From Rhodococcus marinonascens NBRC 14363 (lineage in GTDB: Bacteria; Actinomycetota; Actinomycetes; Mycobacteriales; Mycobacteriaceae), in NCBI RefSeq assembly GCF_001894885.1, contig NZ_BCXB01000012.1, forward strand, positions 93,345 through 157,344: 64,000 nt of DNA. The letters run 5' to 3'. Below, piece by piece: positions 33,865 through 41,721 of the stretch. Position 1 is the stretch's first letter; each line of letters opens with the position of its first letter. Below the pieces are notes generated by a model. That model saw nothing but the letters and a program-made list of their open reading frames with translations. It did no database searches and was not told where the DNA came from. The position numbers were made by a program, and so were the translations under genes.

Positions 33865-35043
33865 TCAGGACGGCCAGTCGATACTGCCCAAACTCCCCCA
33901 AGGGGCGGACGGCTCGGCTGTGATGTCGAGAGTGACATCGAGGACCGCGTCGTCACCGACACCGTTGGATGCGGTCACCGTGAAGGTGTACGTCCCGGCG
34001 GTGGTCGGGGTACCGGACAGGACACCCTGCTCGGTCAACGTCAGGCCGTCGGGCAGCGCACCCGCTGTGACTGCGGTGGTGGGGGCGGGTTCTCCGGTGA
34101 GGCTGAAGGTGTACTCGAAGGGCTGGCCCTCGACCCCGGCCGGCGGTGTGCCGGTGATTGCAGATGGTGTCTTGCCGATCGCAATCACCGATACCGTCTT
34201 GTCGCCAAAGTTGGCACTGTAGGCGTGGGTGCCGTCCTTGGTGATCGCCAGCCCGTACGGTTCCGAGCCCACGGGGACGGTGCCGGTGACGGCGTTGGTG
34301 GCGGTGTCGATCACCGATACCGAACCGCTTTCCCGGTTGGTGATGTAGGCGTAGGCGCCATCCCCGGTGATCGCGACCCCGAACGGAGCCTCGCCGACCG
34401 GAACGGTGGCGGTGACCGCGTTGGTGGCGGTGTCGATCACCGACACCGAGTCGCTCCACATATTGACGATGTAAGCGCGGGCGCCGTCCGGGGTGATCGC
34501 CACCCCACGGGGCTGCGCGCCGACCGGAACGGTGGCGGTGACCGCGTTGGTGGCGGTGTCGATCACCGACACCGATTCGCCCGAGAAGTTGGTGATGTAG
34601 GCGTGGGTGCCGTCCGGGGTGATCGCCACCCCGTCCGGATTCGTGCCGACTGGGACGGTGGCGGTGACCGCGTTGGTGGCGGTGTCGATCACCGACACCG
34701 ATTCGCCGAAAAAGTTGGCAGTGTAGGCGCGGGTGCCGTCCGGGGTGATCGCCACACCGTGAGGTCCCGGGTCGACCCGGATGGTGTCGGTGACCGCGTT
34801 GGTGGCGGTGTCGATCACCGACACCGAGTTCCCGTTGGCGACGTAGGCGTGGGCCGCGTCCGGGGTGATTGCCACCGCCAACGGTCCCTCGCGGACCGGG
34901 ATGGTGGCGACGACTGTGTCTGCGGTTGCCGGCGCGACAGCAGAGGTGAACAGGAGTGTGGCTGCGGCGAGAACGGTACCGCCGAGTGCCGCCGATGCCC
35001 GCGGAAGTCTGGCGAGCGAGCGTGGCCGATCAGTGGTGGCCAT
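33865..35043 (-). CDS. Secreted YVTN-type beta-propeller protein with C-terminal Ig-like domain
   Basis: 392 residues. A signal peptide (basic start, hydrophobic stretch, AxA-like site near residue 41, APATADT) is followed by six propeller blades. Each 42-residue unit follows the pattern VSVIDTATNAVTATVPVG, GVAITPDG, AYITN. After residue about 300 comes a putative Ig fold (GVEGQPFEYTF, DGLTL, GVLSGTPTTAGTYTFTVTASNGVG). Such proteins are extracellular or wall-exposed, with roles in binding or adhesion rather than catalysis; no active site is visible. Stands alone on the minus strand. Confidence 0.9.
   Translation of the reverse strand: MATTDRPRSLARLPRASAALGGTVLAAATLLFTSAVAPATADTVVATIPVREGPLAVAITPDAAHAYVANGNSVSVIDTATNAVTDTIRVDPGPHGVAITPDGTRAYTANFFGESVSVIDTATNAVTATVPVGTNPDGVAITPDGTHAYITNFSGESVSVIDTATNAVTATVPVGAQPRGVAITPDGARAYIVNMWSDSVSVIDTATNAVTATVPVGEAPFGVAITGDGAYAYITNRESGSVSVIDTATNAVTGTVPVGSEPYGLAITKDGTHAYSANFGDKTVSVIAIGKTPSAITGTPPAGVEGQPFEYTFSLTGEPAPTTAVTAGALPDGLTLTEQGVLSGTPTTAGTYTFTVTASNGVGDDAVLDVTLDITAEPSAPWGSLGSIDWPS
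34195..34824 (-). repeat. Five 126-bp near-identical coding repeats (propeller blades)
   Basis: Five consecutive 126-base units encode 42-residue blades. Each contains a 14-18 residue core (VSVIDTATNAVT) that is nearly invariant even at the DNA level, while the strand following AITPDG varies. The identity at DNA level points to recent duplication or gene conversion and makes copy-number change likely. Confidence 0.85.
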
Positions 35044-35224
35044 CTATGGTGTGCCCCTTCCTGCAGAATCCGCACCTGCGGCGCGGAGTGGCCACGAGAG
35101 GCAACCACAATCGGAACATAACTCACATCTGTCCCAATTGTCCCAAATTGGAACTATCTGGCGGATAGCGGATTCCGTACACAGCAACATAATTCGAGCA
35201 GTTCGAGCATGTGAGGGAACGCCC

Positions 35225-35518
35225 GTGAGGACTGGGGAACACGACGAGCCCGCCGGTGACAGTCGGCCGACTGCAGACGAAGGGACATTCACGCTGATGG
35301 TCATCGGAGAGATCTTCACGGTCAGGATCCGGCCGGACAACACGTCCGACTACACATGGGAATCCGGACCGAATAAGGCGTACGGCTTCTCCAGTTCGCG
35401 GCGCGTTGCCGGCGACCCATCCGCGGCGTGCCCCGCACCTACCGTGGACGAGCACCGAGAGTCGATCCGCGACTTTCTCGGTCTGATCAACCCTGAGACG
35501 GGTTACATCGGAGATTGA
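35225..35518 (+). CDS. Small conserved hypothetical protein
   Basis: 97 residues from the GTG at 35225, which has GAGGGAA seven or eight bases upstream; the frame is open further upstream but only through the opposite-strand propeller gene and its promoter. The C-terminal two thirds (TFTLMVIGEIFTVRIRPD, YTWESGPNKAYGFSSS, HRESIRDFLGLINPETGYIGD) read like a compact alpha/beta protein. I recall similar short proteins in other Rhodococcus and Mycobacterium but know no function. No signal peptide or membrane helix. Confidence 0.6.
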   Translation: MRTGEHDEPAGDSRPTADEGTFTLMVIGEIFTVRIRPDNTSDYTWESGPNKAYGFSSSRRVAGDPSAACPAPTVDEHRESIRDFLGLINPETGYIGD

Positions 35519-35613
35519 GTCGTCCTGATGGAAGCCCGGGAACATCAGACGCGGCCGATGTTTCATGCGACCAGTACGTCAGGAACGCTCTCCATAGACT
35601 CGGAACAGGACTT

Positions 35614-36420
35614 CTACCGCTTGACCGCATACCCCATGTACGAGTTGGCCGTACTCCTGATCTGCCCGAAGTCGAGTCGGCGGCTCAACTCTCCGTAGCT
35701 GAGGCGACTGCCGCCCACCCGTACGAGGTCGAGCAGCCGGAGAGGATTTTTCGATCGCGGCCCGAGTCCGACAATCTGGCCGAGTCGTAGACCGTGACGC
35801 TCCATTGCCGACGCCAGTTCCGCGGGCCGGACGAACATCGACCATTCGTGAATGGGTGTGTCGAACACCCTGGTCAGCCGCCACTCCTGAAGGATCTTGA
35901 TCGCCACGAGCTTGCTGATGAACGTGCGGTTGACGGTGTCGAAGAGGTAGAGACCGCCGGGCTTCAGGGCACGTGAGGTCTCGGCGATCACAGCCTCGAG
36001 ATCCGATACGTGCTCGAGGACGTCGCAGCAGTAGGCGACGTCGAATGTGGCGTCCGGGACTGGCAACCGTTCCCCCGCACCGATCCGGTACTCGATCTCG
36101 AGTGCCGAGGCGGCGGCGTGGCGGCGGGCGGTATCAACCGACACCGGCGACGGGTCGACACCGACCACCCGACACCCGATGCGGGTGAACTCCTCCGCAA
36201 GGAACCCACCGCCCGAACCTATATCGAGGGCTCGGAGGCCTGTGAAATCGGGGCCCGTGTAGTTGCGGCCGGCGAAATCACGGCCGGTGCGTTCGCCGAG
36301 CACCTTGCGGAAGTACGCGAAGCGCCCCGGGGTCATGCTTCCGTGCAGCAGGTTCAGTGGGTTGTCTTCGTCCCACCACGACTCACCAACGCGGTTGTAT
36401 ACGTCGTTGTCGATTCCCAC
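35614..36420 (-). CDS. UbiG-like SAM-dependent methyltransferase
   Basis: 268 residues, class I methyltransferase. The SAM-binding GxGxG is seen as LDIGSGGGFLAEEF near residue 68; the acidic post-II residue is in VVGVDPSP; CDVLEHV and LKPGGLYLFDTVNRT follow. The N-terminal WWDEDNPLNLLHGSMTPGRFAYF and the NRTFISKL block are typical of UbiG (3-demethylubiquinone O-methyltransferase). Actinobacteria make menaquinone, so ubiquinone synthesis is unlikely and the true substrate is unknown. Stand-alone gene. Confidence 0.8.
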   Translation of the reverse strand: MGIDNDVYNRVGESWWDEDNPLNLLHGSMTPGRFAYFRKVLGERTGRDFAGRNYTGPDFTGLRALDIGSGGGFLAEEFTRIGCRVVGVDPSPVSVDTARRHAAASALEIEYRIGAGERLPVPDATFDVAYCCDVLEHVSDLEAVIAETSRALKPGGLYLFDTVNRTFISKLVAIKILQEWRLTRVFDTPIHEWSMFVRPAELASAMERHGLRLGQIVGLGPRSKNPLRLLDLVRVGGSRLSYGELSRRLDFGQIRSTANSYMGYAVKR

Positions 36421-36489
36421 AGGACCACCTCTGTCCGTCGAGCGTCTACATGATCGACAGCATGCCCTCTACTGCGCGCGCGTCACGTC

Positions 36490-37107
36490 TTAAGGATCCG
36501 GAGCTATCAAGGGTTGCGGTACTTCCTGCGCCAACTCGTCCAGCGTTGGCATCTCGCCCAACGGCAGCAACTCGCCCAACTCCAACTCGTCCAACTGTGG
36601 CAAGTCCTTGTGGAGGACGAAGCTGCCAATCGGGATGTCGTTGATGTAGAAACTGCCCTCGTAGGATCCGTCTGGTTTCAGAGTGAACCGGTCGGTCAGG
36701 AAACTCAGGCCCGCTGGACTGTAGTCGGTGACAATTTCACCGTTCACGTCCCGAAAGGTCATACCGAAGAGATATGGGAAGTCCCCATTGAAGTTGTCTA
36801 TCACCGTTCCGTACCCGAAGGTCTTTCCCTTCCAGATCAGGTCGGCGAAGGGAAGGTCGGAAAATCCCTGATACGTTCCGAGGGGCAGTGCGGTCGCAAT
36901 CGGAATTGCGGCCGGATCTGTGACCACCGATTCGAACGGCATTGGGACGGAGTCTCCCGCGACCGGTCCGAATGGCATCGGGCCCAGGTCTACCGTGAGC
37001 GGCCCGGACTGCACCGGGTCCGGATCCGCCACGGCTGTCCCAGTACCGACGAAACACAAGCCCCCCGCTGCAACGGCTCCGAGGGCGACCTTGCGCATCA
37101 TGTCCAT
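36490..37107 (-). CDS. Secreted protein of unknown function
   Basis: About 205 residues. Start chosen at the ATG 37107 (MDMMRKVAL), which has GGAGAA eight bases upstream; longer frames lack a site. A classical signal peptide ends around GTGTAVADP. The mature protein is acidic and proline-rich, with a central part (TYQGFSDLPFADLIWKG, FGYGTVIDNFNGDFPYLFGMTF) that may form a beta-sandwich. No catalytic motif is recognisable. Divergent from the S4-domain gene by about 100 bases. Confidence 0.7.
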   Translation of the reverse strand: MDMMRKVALGAVAAGGLCFVGTGTAVADPDPVQSGPLTVDLGPMPFGPVAGDSVPMPFESVVTDPAAIPIATALPLGTYQGFSDLPFADLIWKGKTFGYGTVIDNFNGDFPYLFGMTFRDVNGEIVTDYSPAGLSFLTDRFTLKPDGSYEGSFYINDIPIGSFVLHKDLPQLDELELGELLPLGEMPTLDELAQEVPQPLIAPDP

Positions 37108-37209
37108 GAGTTCTCCGTCTATCGCGGTATGGATGGCGGAAGTGTCGCACAATCCGGAACCCCACGGTGTCCAGAAGCGATCTCTGAGACGCTTTCGTAT
37201 CCTGTTTGG

Positions 37210-37593
37210 GTGGCAGCTTCAGATACCGACCATACAAGCGTTCGGGTCGACAGCTGGATCTGGGCGGTCCGACTGTTCAAGACTCGGTCGGCTGCGGCTG
37301 CGGCGTGCCGTTCGGGCCATGTGCGTGTCAACGGCACCACCGCTAAACCCGCGCAACCCGTCAAGATCGGCGATGACGTGCGAATCCGTGCCGCCGGGAC
37401 CGAGCGCATCGTGGCCGTCACCCGTCCGATCGCCAAGCGCGTGGGAGCGGGAGTGGCCGTCGAATGTTTCACCGACAACACACCACCGCCCCCGCCACGC
37501 GAAGTGCTGGAGTCACTTCCCCGACGCGATCGCGGAGCAGGCCGGCCCACCAAACGGGAACGCCGAGAGATGGACCGGCTCCGCGGTCTGTGA
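37210..37593 (+). CDS. S4-domain RNA-binding protein (Hsp15-like)
   Basis: 127 residues. The S4 fold is clear: VRVDSWIWAVRLFKTRSAAAAACRSGHVRVNG, then KPAQPVKIGDDVRI, near residues 11-65. A proline run and a strongly basic tail (RPTKRERREMDRLRG) follow, as in Hsp15 homologues that bind stalled 50S subunits. The start is uncertain: GTG 37210 is the last usable start before the S4 domain, with no good ribosome binding site. Its stop codon TGA forms the first three bases of a tandem-repeat array. Confidence 0.85.
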   Translation: MAASDTDHTSVRVDSWIWAVRLFKTRSAAAAACRSGHVRVNGTTAKPAQPVKIGDDVRIRAAGTERIVAVTRPIAKRVGAGVAVECFTDNTPPPPPREVLESLPRRDRGAGRPTKRERREMDRLRGL

Positions 37594-37715
37594 CGATGGA
37601 CCGCGGTGCGGTCGGTGACACTGGACAGCGGTGCGGTCGGTGACACTGGACAGCGGTGCGGTCGGTGACACTGGACAGCGGTGCGGTCGGTGACGATGGA
37701 CCGCGGTGCGGTCGG
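37591..37715. repeat. Five 25-bp tandem repeats between convergent genes
   Basis: Five contiguous 25-base units at 37591, 37616, 37641, 37666 and 37691. Units 1 and 5 are identical and contain a perfect GACCGC/GCGGTC hairpin with a 3-base loop; units 2-4 are identical to each other and break that stem by one base. The array starts on the S4 gene stop codon and ends five bases before the lipid kinase stop, so it is the whole intergenic region. It may act as terminator in both directions. Confidence 0.9.
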
Positions 37716-37719
37716 TGAC

Positions 37720-38634
37720 TCAGGCCGGCGCGTGGCTCAGGATGTGCAGCGCTGACGGGACCGCCTCGATCGTCACCGGTAGGGGCCCGACCCTGTCGCC
37801 GTCCGCGTAGGCGGTGATGTCGTCGCACTGCAACCGCACACTGCGCGAACGGTAGGTCTGCACGTCGGGCAGCTCCACATGCGTGCCCTTGTAGACCCGC
37901 GGGAACAGCCGAATCAGCCTCGATCGACGACCGTACTCGACGACCGTGACATCGAGCAGACCGTCAGTCTTGTCCGCGTTCGGGCAGATCTGCATTCCGC
38001 CACCGTACGAGCGGCCGTTGCCGACGGCGACGAGCGTGGCGTCGACCTTCACCGTCTCCTCGTCCAACTCGATCTCGTAATGCAGGGGCTTGAGCTTCGT
38101 GAGTTCCACGAGCATCGCCAGGTTGTACCGCATCGGCCCCTTCGGCCACGACATCCGGTTGGCCCGATCCGTGCACAGCGAATCGAAACCGCTGGCAATG
38201 ATGGTGCCCGCCCACACGACCGAACCATCGGTGAGCGTGATCCGGGCGAGGTCGGATTCCTGCACCTCACCGTCGGCGATCACATCCGCCGCAGCGGCGG
38301 GGTCGTCGACGGGGATACCGAACTCACGCGCATGGTCGTTGCCCGTCCCTGCCGGGATCAGCCCGATCGGCACCCCGGACTGTGCGGCCGCCTGCAACCC
38401 GATGCTGATCGCACCGTCGCCGCCCACCACGACGAGTGCGTCGGTGCCCTCATCGATGGCCCGCCGGGCCAGTGTGCGGGCATGATCGGCGTCCGTCCCG
38501 ATGATTTCGGTGACCGCGACTCCCCGCTCACGCAGGCGCGCGACGCCCTTGCGACCGGCGGTCGGTCCGTTGCCGTGCCCGGCCAGCGGGTTGATCAGGA
38601 CGGTGACCTTCTCGATCGCCTTCTGTTCGCTCAT
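37720..38634 (-). CDS. Diacylglycerol kinase-like lipid kinase
   Basis: 304 residues, DAGK catalytic domain family (YegS/DgkB type). Visible are the nucleotide motif VVVGGDGAISIG near residue 68, IPAGTGNDHAREFGIP near 95, and the C-terminal YADGDRVGPLPVTIEAVPSALHIL. It phosphorylates a lipid alcohol such as diacylglycerol with ATP at the inner membrane face. The ATG at 38634 overlaps the stop of the upstream FAD enzyme as ATGA, so the two are translationally coupled. The pairing suggests a joint role in glycerolipid, possibly ether-lipid, metabolism, which is inference. Confidence 0.92.
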   Translation of the reverse strand: MSEQKAIEKVTVLINPLAGHGNGPTAGRKGVARLRERGVAVTEIIGTDADHARTLARRAIDEGTDALVVVGGDGAISIGLQAAAQSGVPIGLIPAGTGNDHAREFGIPVDDPAAAADVIADGEVQESDLARITLTDGSVVWAGTIIASGFDSLCTDRANRMSWPKGPMRYNLAMLVELTKLKPLHYEIELDEETVKVDATLVAVGNGRSYGGGMQICPNADKTDGLLDVTVVEYGRRSRLIRLFPRVYKGTHVELPDVQTYRSRSVRLQCDDITAYADGDRVGPLPVTIEAVPSALHILSHAPA

Positions 38635-40259
38635 GGAATCAACTTGCCCGGGTTGAGGATTCCCGCAGGATCGACGGCGTTCTTGACCGCACGCAGGACC
38701 GTGACGCCCAGGTCGCCGATCTCGTCCCGCATCCACGGGCGGTGATCGACGCCGACCGCATGGTGGTGGGTGATCGTTCCGCCGGCGGCGATGATCGCGT
38801 CACCGGCGGCGGTCTTGGCCTTGCTCCACTGGGCGATCGGGTCGTCGTTCTGCGCGCACACGATGGTGAAGTACAGCGACGCACCCGTCGCGTACGTGTG
38901 CGAGATGTGGCACAACACCAGCGGCGGGGTCCCCTGCCCGGACAACGACTCGGTCAACGCCGTCGTGACCGCGGCACGCAACGTCGCGAGGTTGCCCCAG
39001 CGAGTTGCCGTTTCGAGGGTCTCGGCCAGCGCACCCGCATCGAGCAGGGCGTCGCGCAGGTAGGGGGCGTCGTAACGGCCGTGTTCCCAACCGTTTCCGG
39101 GTTCCTCGCCGAGCGAGGTCGCACCGTTGGCCTGCAGGACGGTGCGGGCCTCGGCCACCCGCTCCGCGGTGTGTTCGGCAGTGCCCTCGAACGTGGTGAT
39201 CGCCAGGCAGCCGCCGGTGACGGTCTCATCGCCGATCTTGTCGTGGGTGGCGAGGTTGACGCCCGTCTCGGCCTCGTCGGACAGTCGCAGCACGGTCGGC
39301 ACCGCGCCTTCCTGCCGGAGGGCGCGCAGTGCTGCCGCGCCGGTCTCGAAGTCGGGGAAGCGCCACCCCTCGCGGACAACGGACTCCGGGACCGGGTGCA
39401 CCTGCACGCGGACCTGGGTGATGACGCCGAGGGTTCCCTCGGATCCGACGAACAACTCGCCGAGGTCCGGACCCGCGGCGGACGCCGGTGCACGCCCGGT
39501 GTCGAGAATGCCTGCGGGGGTCACCACCCGCAGACCCTGCACCATGTCTTCGAACCGGCCGTAACCTGCGGAAGCCTGGCCCGAGGAGCGGGTTGCTGCG
39601 AATCCGCCGATGGTCGCGAACATGAAACTCTGCGGGAAATGCCCCAGCGAGAAGCCGCGTGCGCCGAGTAGTTCCTCTGCGGCCGGGCCGGACAGTCCCG
39701 CCCCCAGGGTCGCGATTCCGGAGTCGATGTCGAGGTCGATCAGCGAGTCGAACCTGCGTAGGTCCAGCGAGAGGACTGCGTCGAACTTCTCACGCACCGG
39801 GTCGAGTCCGCCCACAACGCTGGTACCGCCGCCGAACGGCACGACGGCGATCGAGTTGTCGGCGCAGTATCCGAGGATCTCGGTGACTTCTGCCTCGGTA
39901 CCCGGGGTGACCACGACGTCGGGGGCGTTCTGCGTTTCGGTGCTGCGACGACGCAGCATGTCGAGCGTGCTCTTACCACCGGCCCTCAACAGTCGATCAT
40001 CGTGTTCGGTGCTGCAGAACTTCTCGCCGACAATCCCGGCGAGCGCCGCAAGTTGCCCTTCGGATACCGCGCTCGGAGCCAGGACCACGTTTGCTGCTAC
40101 GCGGTCGGGAGTCTCCCGAATCGTGACCCCGAGGGCTTGCCGTAGCAGGCCCTTGATGCCGTCCGAGAGAACCTTGCGCTTCTCCGGTGCGCCCCAGGCA
40201 TCCCACTTCATCGGGGGTGCGGTCAGGACGGCTTGATCTTCGGATCGCTCATTGCTCAT
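38631..40259 (-). CDS. FAD-linked oxidase, alkyldihydroxyacetonephosphate synthase (AGPS)-like
   Basis: 542 residues, vanillyl-alcohol-oxidase/PCMH flavoprotein superfamily. The FAD-binding block PFGGGTSVVGGLDP is near residue 145. GHFPQSFMFATIGGFAATRSSGQASAGYGRFEDMV near 218-250 parallels the AGPS active-site region, and the late ITHHHAVGVDHRPWM holds a histidine cluster as in AGPS. AGPS swaps the acyl group of acyl-DHAP for a fatty alcohol to make an ether bond. Mycobacterial homologues (Rv3107c type) are annotated AgpS, but the substrate has not been shown. Coupled to the kinase downstream; the MFS gene lies 34 bases upstream. Confidence 0.88.
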   Translation of the reverse strand: MSNERSEDQAVLTAPPMKWDAWGAPEKRKVLSDGIKGLLRQALGVTIRETPDRVAANVVLAPSAVSEGQLAALAGIVGEKFCSTEHDDRLLRAGGKSTLDMLRRRSTETQNAPDVVVTPGTEAEVTEILGYCADNSIAVVPFGGGTSVVGGLDPVREKFDAVLSLDLRRFDSLIDLDIDSGIATLGAGLSGPAAEELLGARGFSLGHFPQSFMFATIGGFAATRSSGQASAGYGRFEDMVQGLRVVTPAGILDTGRAPASAAGPDLGELFVGSEGTLGVITQVRVQVHPVPESVVREGWRFPDFETGAAALRALRQEGAVPTVLRLSDEAETGVNLATHDKIGDETVTGGCLAITTFEGTAEHTAERVAEARTVLQANGATSLGEEPGNGWEHGRYDAPYLRDALLDAGALAETLETATRWGNLATLRAAVTTALTESLSGQGTPPLVLCHISHTYATGASLYFTIVCAQNDDPIAQWSKAKTAAGDAIIAAGGTITHHHAVGVDHRPWMRDEIGDLGVTVLRAVKNAVDPAGILNPGKLIP

Positions 40260-40269
40260 GCGTTGTAGT

Positions 40270-40294
40270 GTTACACATCGTGCAAGAGTGTAAC
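40270..40294. promoter_or_regulatory. Operator-like inverted repeat before the AGPS-like gene
   Basis: Perfect 7-bp arms GTTACAC and GTGTAAC with an 11-base spacer fill most of the gap between the MFS stop codon and the AGPS-like start. On the minus strand the distal arm contains TACACT, usable as a -10 box. This suggests a separately regulated promoter for AGPS-like enzyme and kinase. No cognate regulator is adjacent. Confidence 0.4.
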
Positions 40295-41571
40295 TAGGCC
40301 CTCCAGCGACCGCTGCGTTCTCGCCACACCTGACGAATAGGCCGCAACACCACTCCCATCTGCTTGCGCACCTTCCTTCGCGTCACGAGCACCCCCACGA
40401 TCGCCACGCCCCAGACCGGGTACTGCACCAGCCATGCCACACGGAATGCGTCGAATGAATATCCGCCCATCACCTCGAGGATGATGCCCATCGCTTGAAT
40501 CACCAGCAACGACGCAAGGAACCCGCCGATATTGACCATTCCCTGAGCGGTTCCCATGCTGGTGTTGGGATTGAACATGCGGGCATAGTCGAATCCGATC
40601 ATCGAACCCGGGCCACCCACCGAGATCACCATCACCAGGAGCACCAGCAACCAACTCGGCGCCGGACCCGGTAGCGCCAGCACAATGGTCCACATCACCG
40701 CGCTGCTGATGATGATCGACAGCACCAGATACGAACGGCGCATCGGAAAGCGGCCACTGAGAATGCCGATGACCGGGCCCGCGACAATCGCCGACAGTAC
40801 TGACAGCGTGAGCAGTGAACCCGCTTCCGCCGGGGACAGTCCTTGCGCCGATCTCAGGTACGGGATGCCCCACAGCAGGGCGAAGGTTGTCGTCGAGAAC
40901 TGCGTTCCCATGTGGGTGAAGAATCCGAGCCTGGTGCCGGGCCGCCCCCACACCAGGCGGATCTGCTTGCCCACCTCCCGCAATCCCGCGGGTGCGGCGA
41001 CTGGCTCGAGTCCGGGCGGGGCGTTCCGGATGACGGTCAGGGACAGTACGAAGGCCAGCATCCCCAGTGACGCCGCGCTGCCGTATGCGAAACTCCAACC
41101 CGGCCCGTTCAACAACAGCATCAGCGGCAAGGCCGACAGGATCTGGCCGAGTTGGCCGAAGATTCCGGTCAGCTGCGATACGAGCGGGACCCGTCGCGGC
41201 GCAAACCACTGCGGCACCAGACGCAGCACCGAGATGAATGTCAGCGCATCGCCAACCCCGACGAGAACACGGGCGGCGTACGCAAGCGGCAACGATTCGG
41301 TGAATGCGAGCATCATCTGCGCTGATGCCATGATCAGCGCGCCCGACGCGATCATGGCCCGCGAACCGTACCGATCCAGCAGCGCGCCGGCCGGGATCTG
41401 CATCCCTGCGTACACCACTATCTGCAAGACGACGAAACCCGACAGCACGCTCGGACTGATCGAGAATCGTTCCGCGGCCACCAGACCGGACACACCGAAT
41501 GAGGTGCGCTGCAGCACGGCCACGATATACGCGGCGACACCGACACCCCACACCAACCACACTCTGTTCAT
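40294..41571 (-). CDS. MFS transporter
   Basis: 425 residues with about twelve hydrophobic helices. The loop 2-3 signature is seen as [12 protein letters not shown] near residue 62, and a weaker copy [12 protein letters not shown] begins the second half. The protein resembles the NNP/OPA-like and unknown-solute branch of the major facilitator superfamily; the substrate is not readable. A basic cytoplasmic tail ends it. Divergent from ilvD by 150 bases and 34 bases upstream of the AGPS-like gene on the same strand. Confidence 0.9.
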   Translation of the reverse strand: MNRVWLVWGVGVAAYIVAVLQRTSFGVSGLVAAERFSISPSVLSGFVVLQIVVYAGMQIPAGALLDRYGSRAMIASGALIMASAQMMLAFTESLPLAYAARVLVGVGDALTFISVLRLVPQWFAPRRVPLVSQLTGIFGQLGQILSALPLMLLLNGPGWSFAYGSAASLGMLAFVLSLTVIRNAPPGLEPVAAPAGLREVGKQIRLVWGRPGTRLGFFTHMGTQFSTTTFALLWGIPYLRSAQGLSPAEAGSLLTLSVLSAIVAGPVIGILSGRFPMRRSYLVLSIIISSAVMWTIVLALPGPAPSWLLVLLVMVISVGGPGSMIGFDYARMFNPNTSMGTAQGMVNIGGFLASLLVIQAMGIILEVMGGYSFDAFRVAWLVQYPVWGVAIVGVLVTRRKVRKQMGVVLRPIRQVWRERSGRWRA

Positions 41572-41721
41572 CGCAGATCAAATTACCCCCCAACAGGGGT
41601 TTTCCGCTGGTTGAGATCACTCCCGACGGCGCGCGCGCCGATACAGATCGACTGGACGGTCACTGGCGGTGAGGTCTTCATCTTGTGTCCGGCGTGGAGG
41701 TTCGCGCCTACTCTGGGACGC

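Noticed and set aside
33787..35121. Plus-strand open frame of 444 codons with strongly repeated sequence
   Set aside because: The repeats (GDRVGGGVDHRHR type) are the reverse strand of the beta-propeller blades. The minus-strand reading has a signal peptide and known repeat family.
37591..37715. Possible CRISPR array
   Set aside because: Units are contiguous 25-mers without spacers, and no cas genes are nearby.
40271..41620. Minus-strand open frame of 449 codons overlapping the MFS gene
   Set aside because: Arg/His-rich translation in a shifted frame of the same strand; the MFS frame has transmembrane helices and the family signature.
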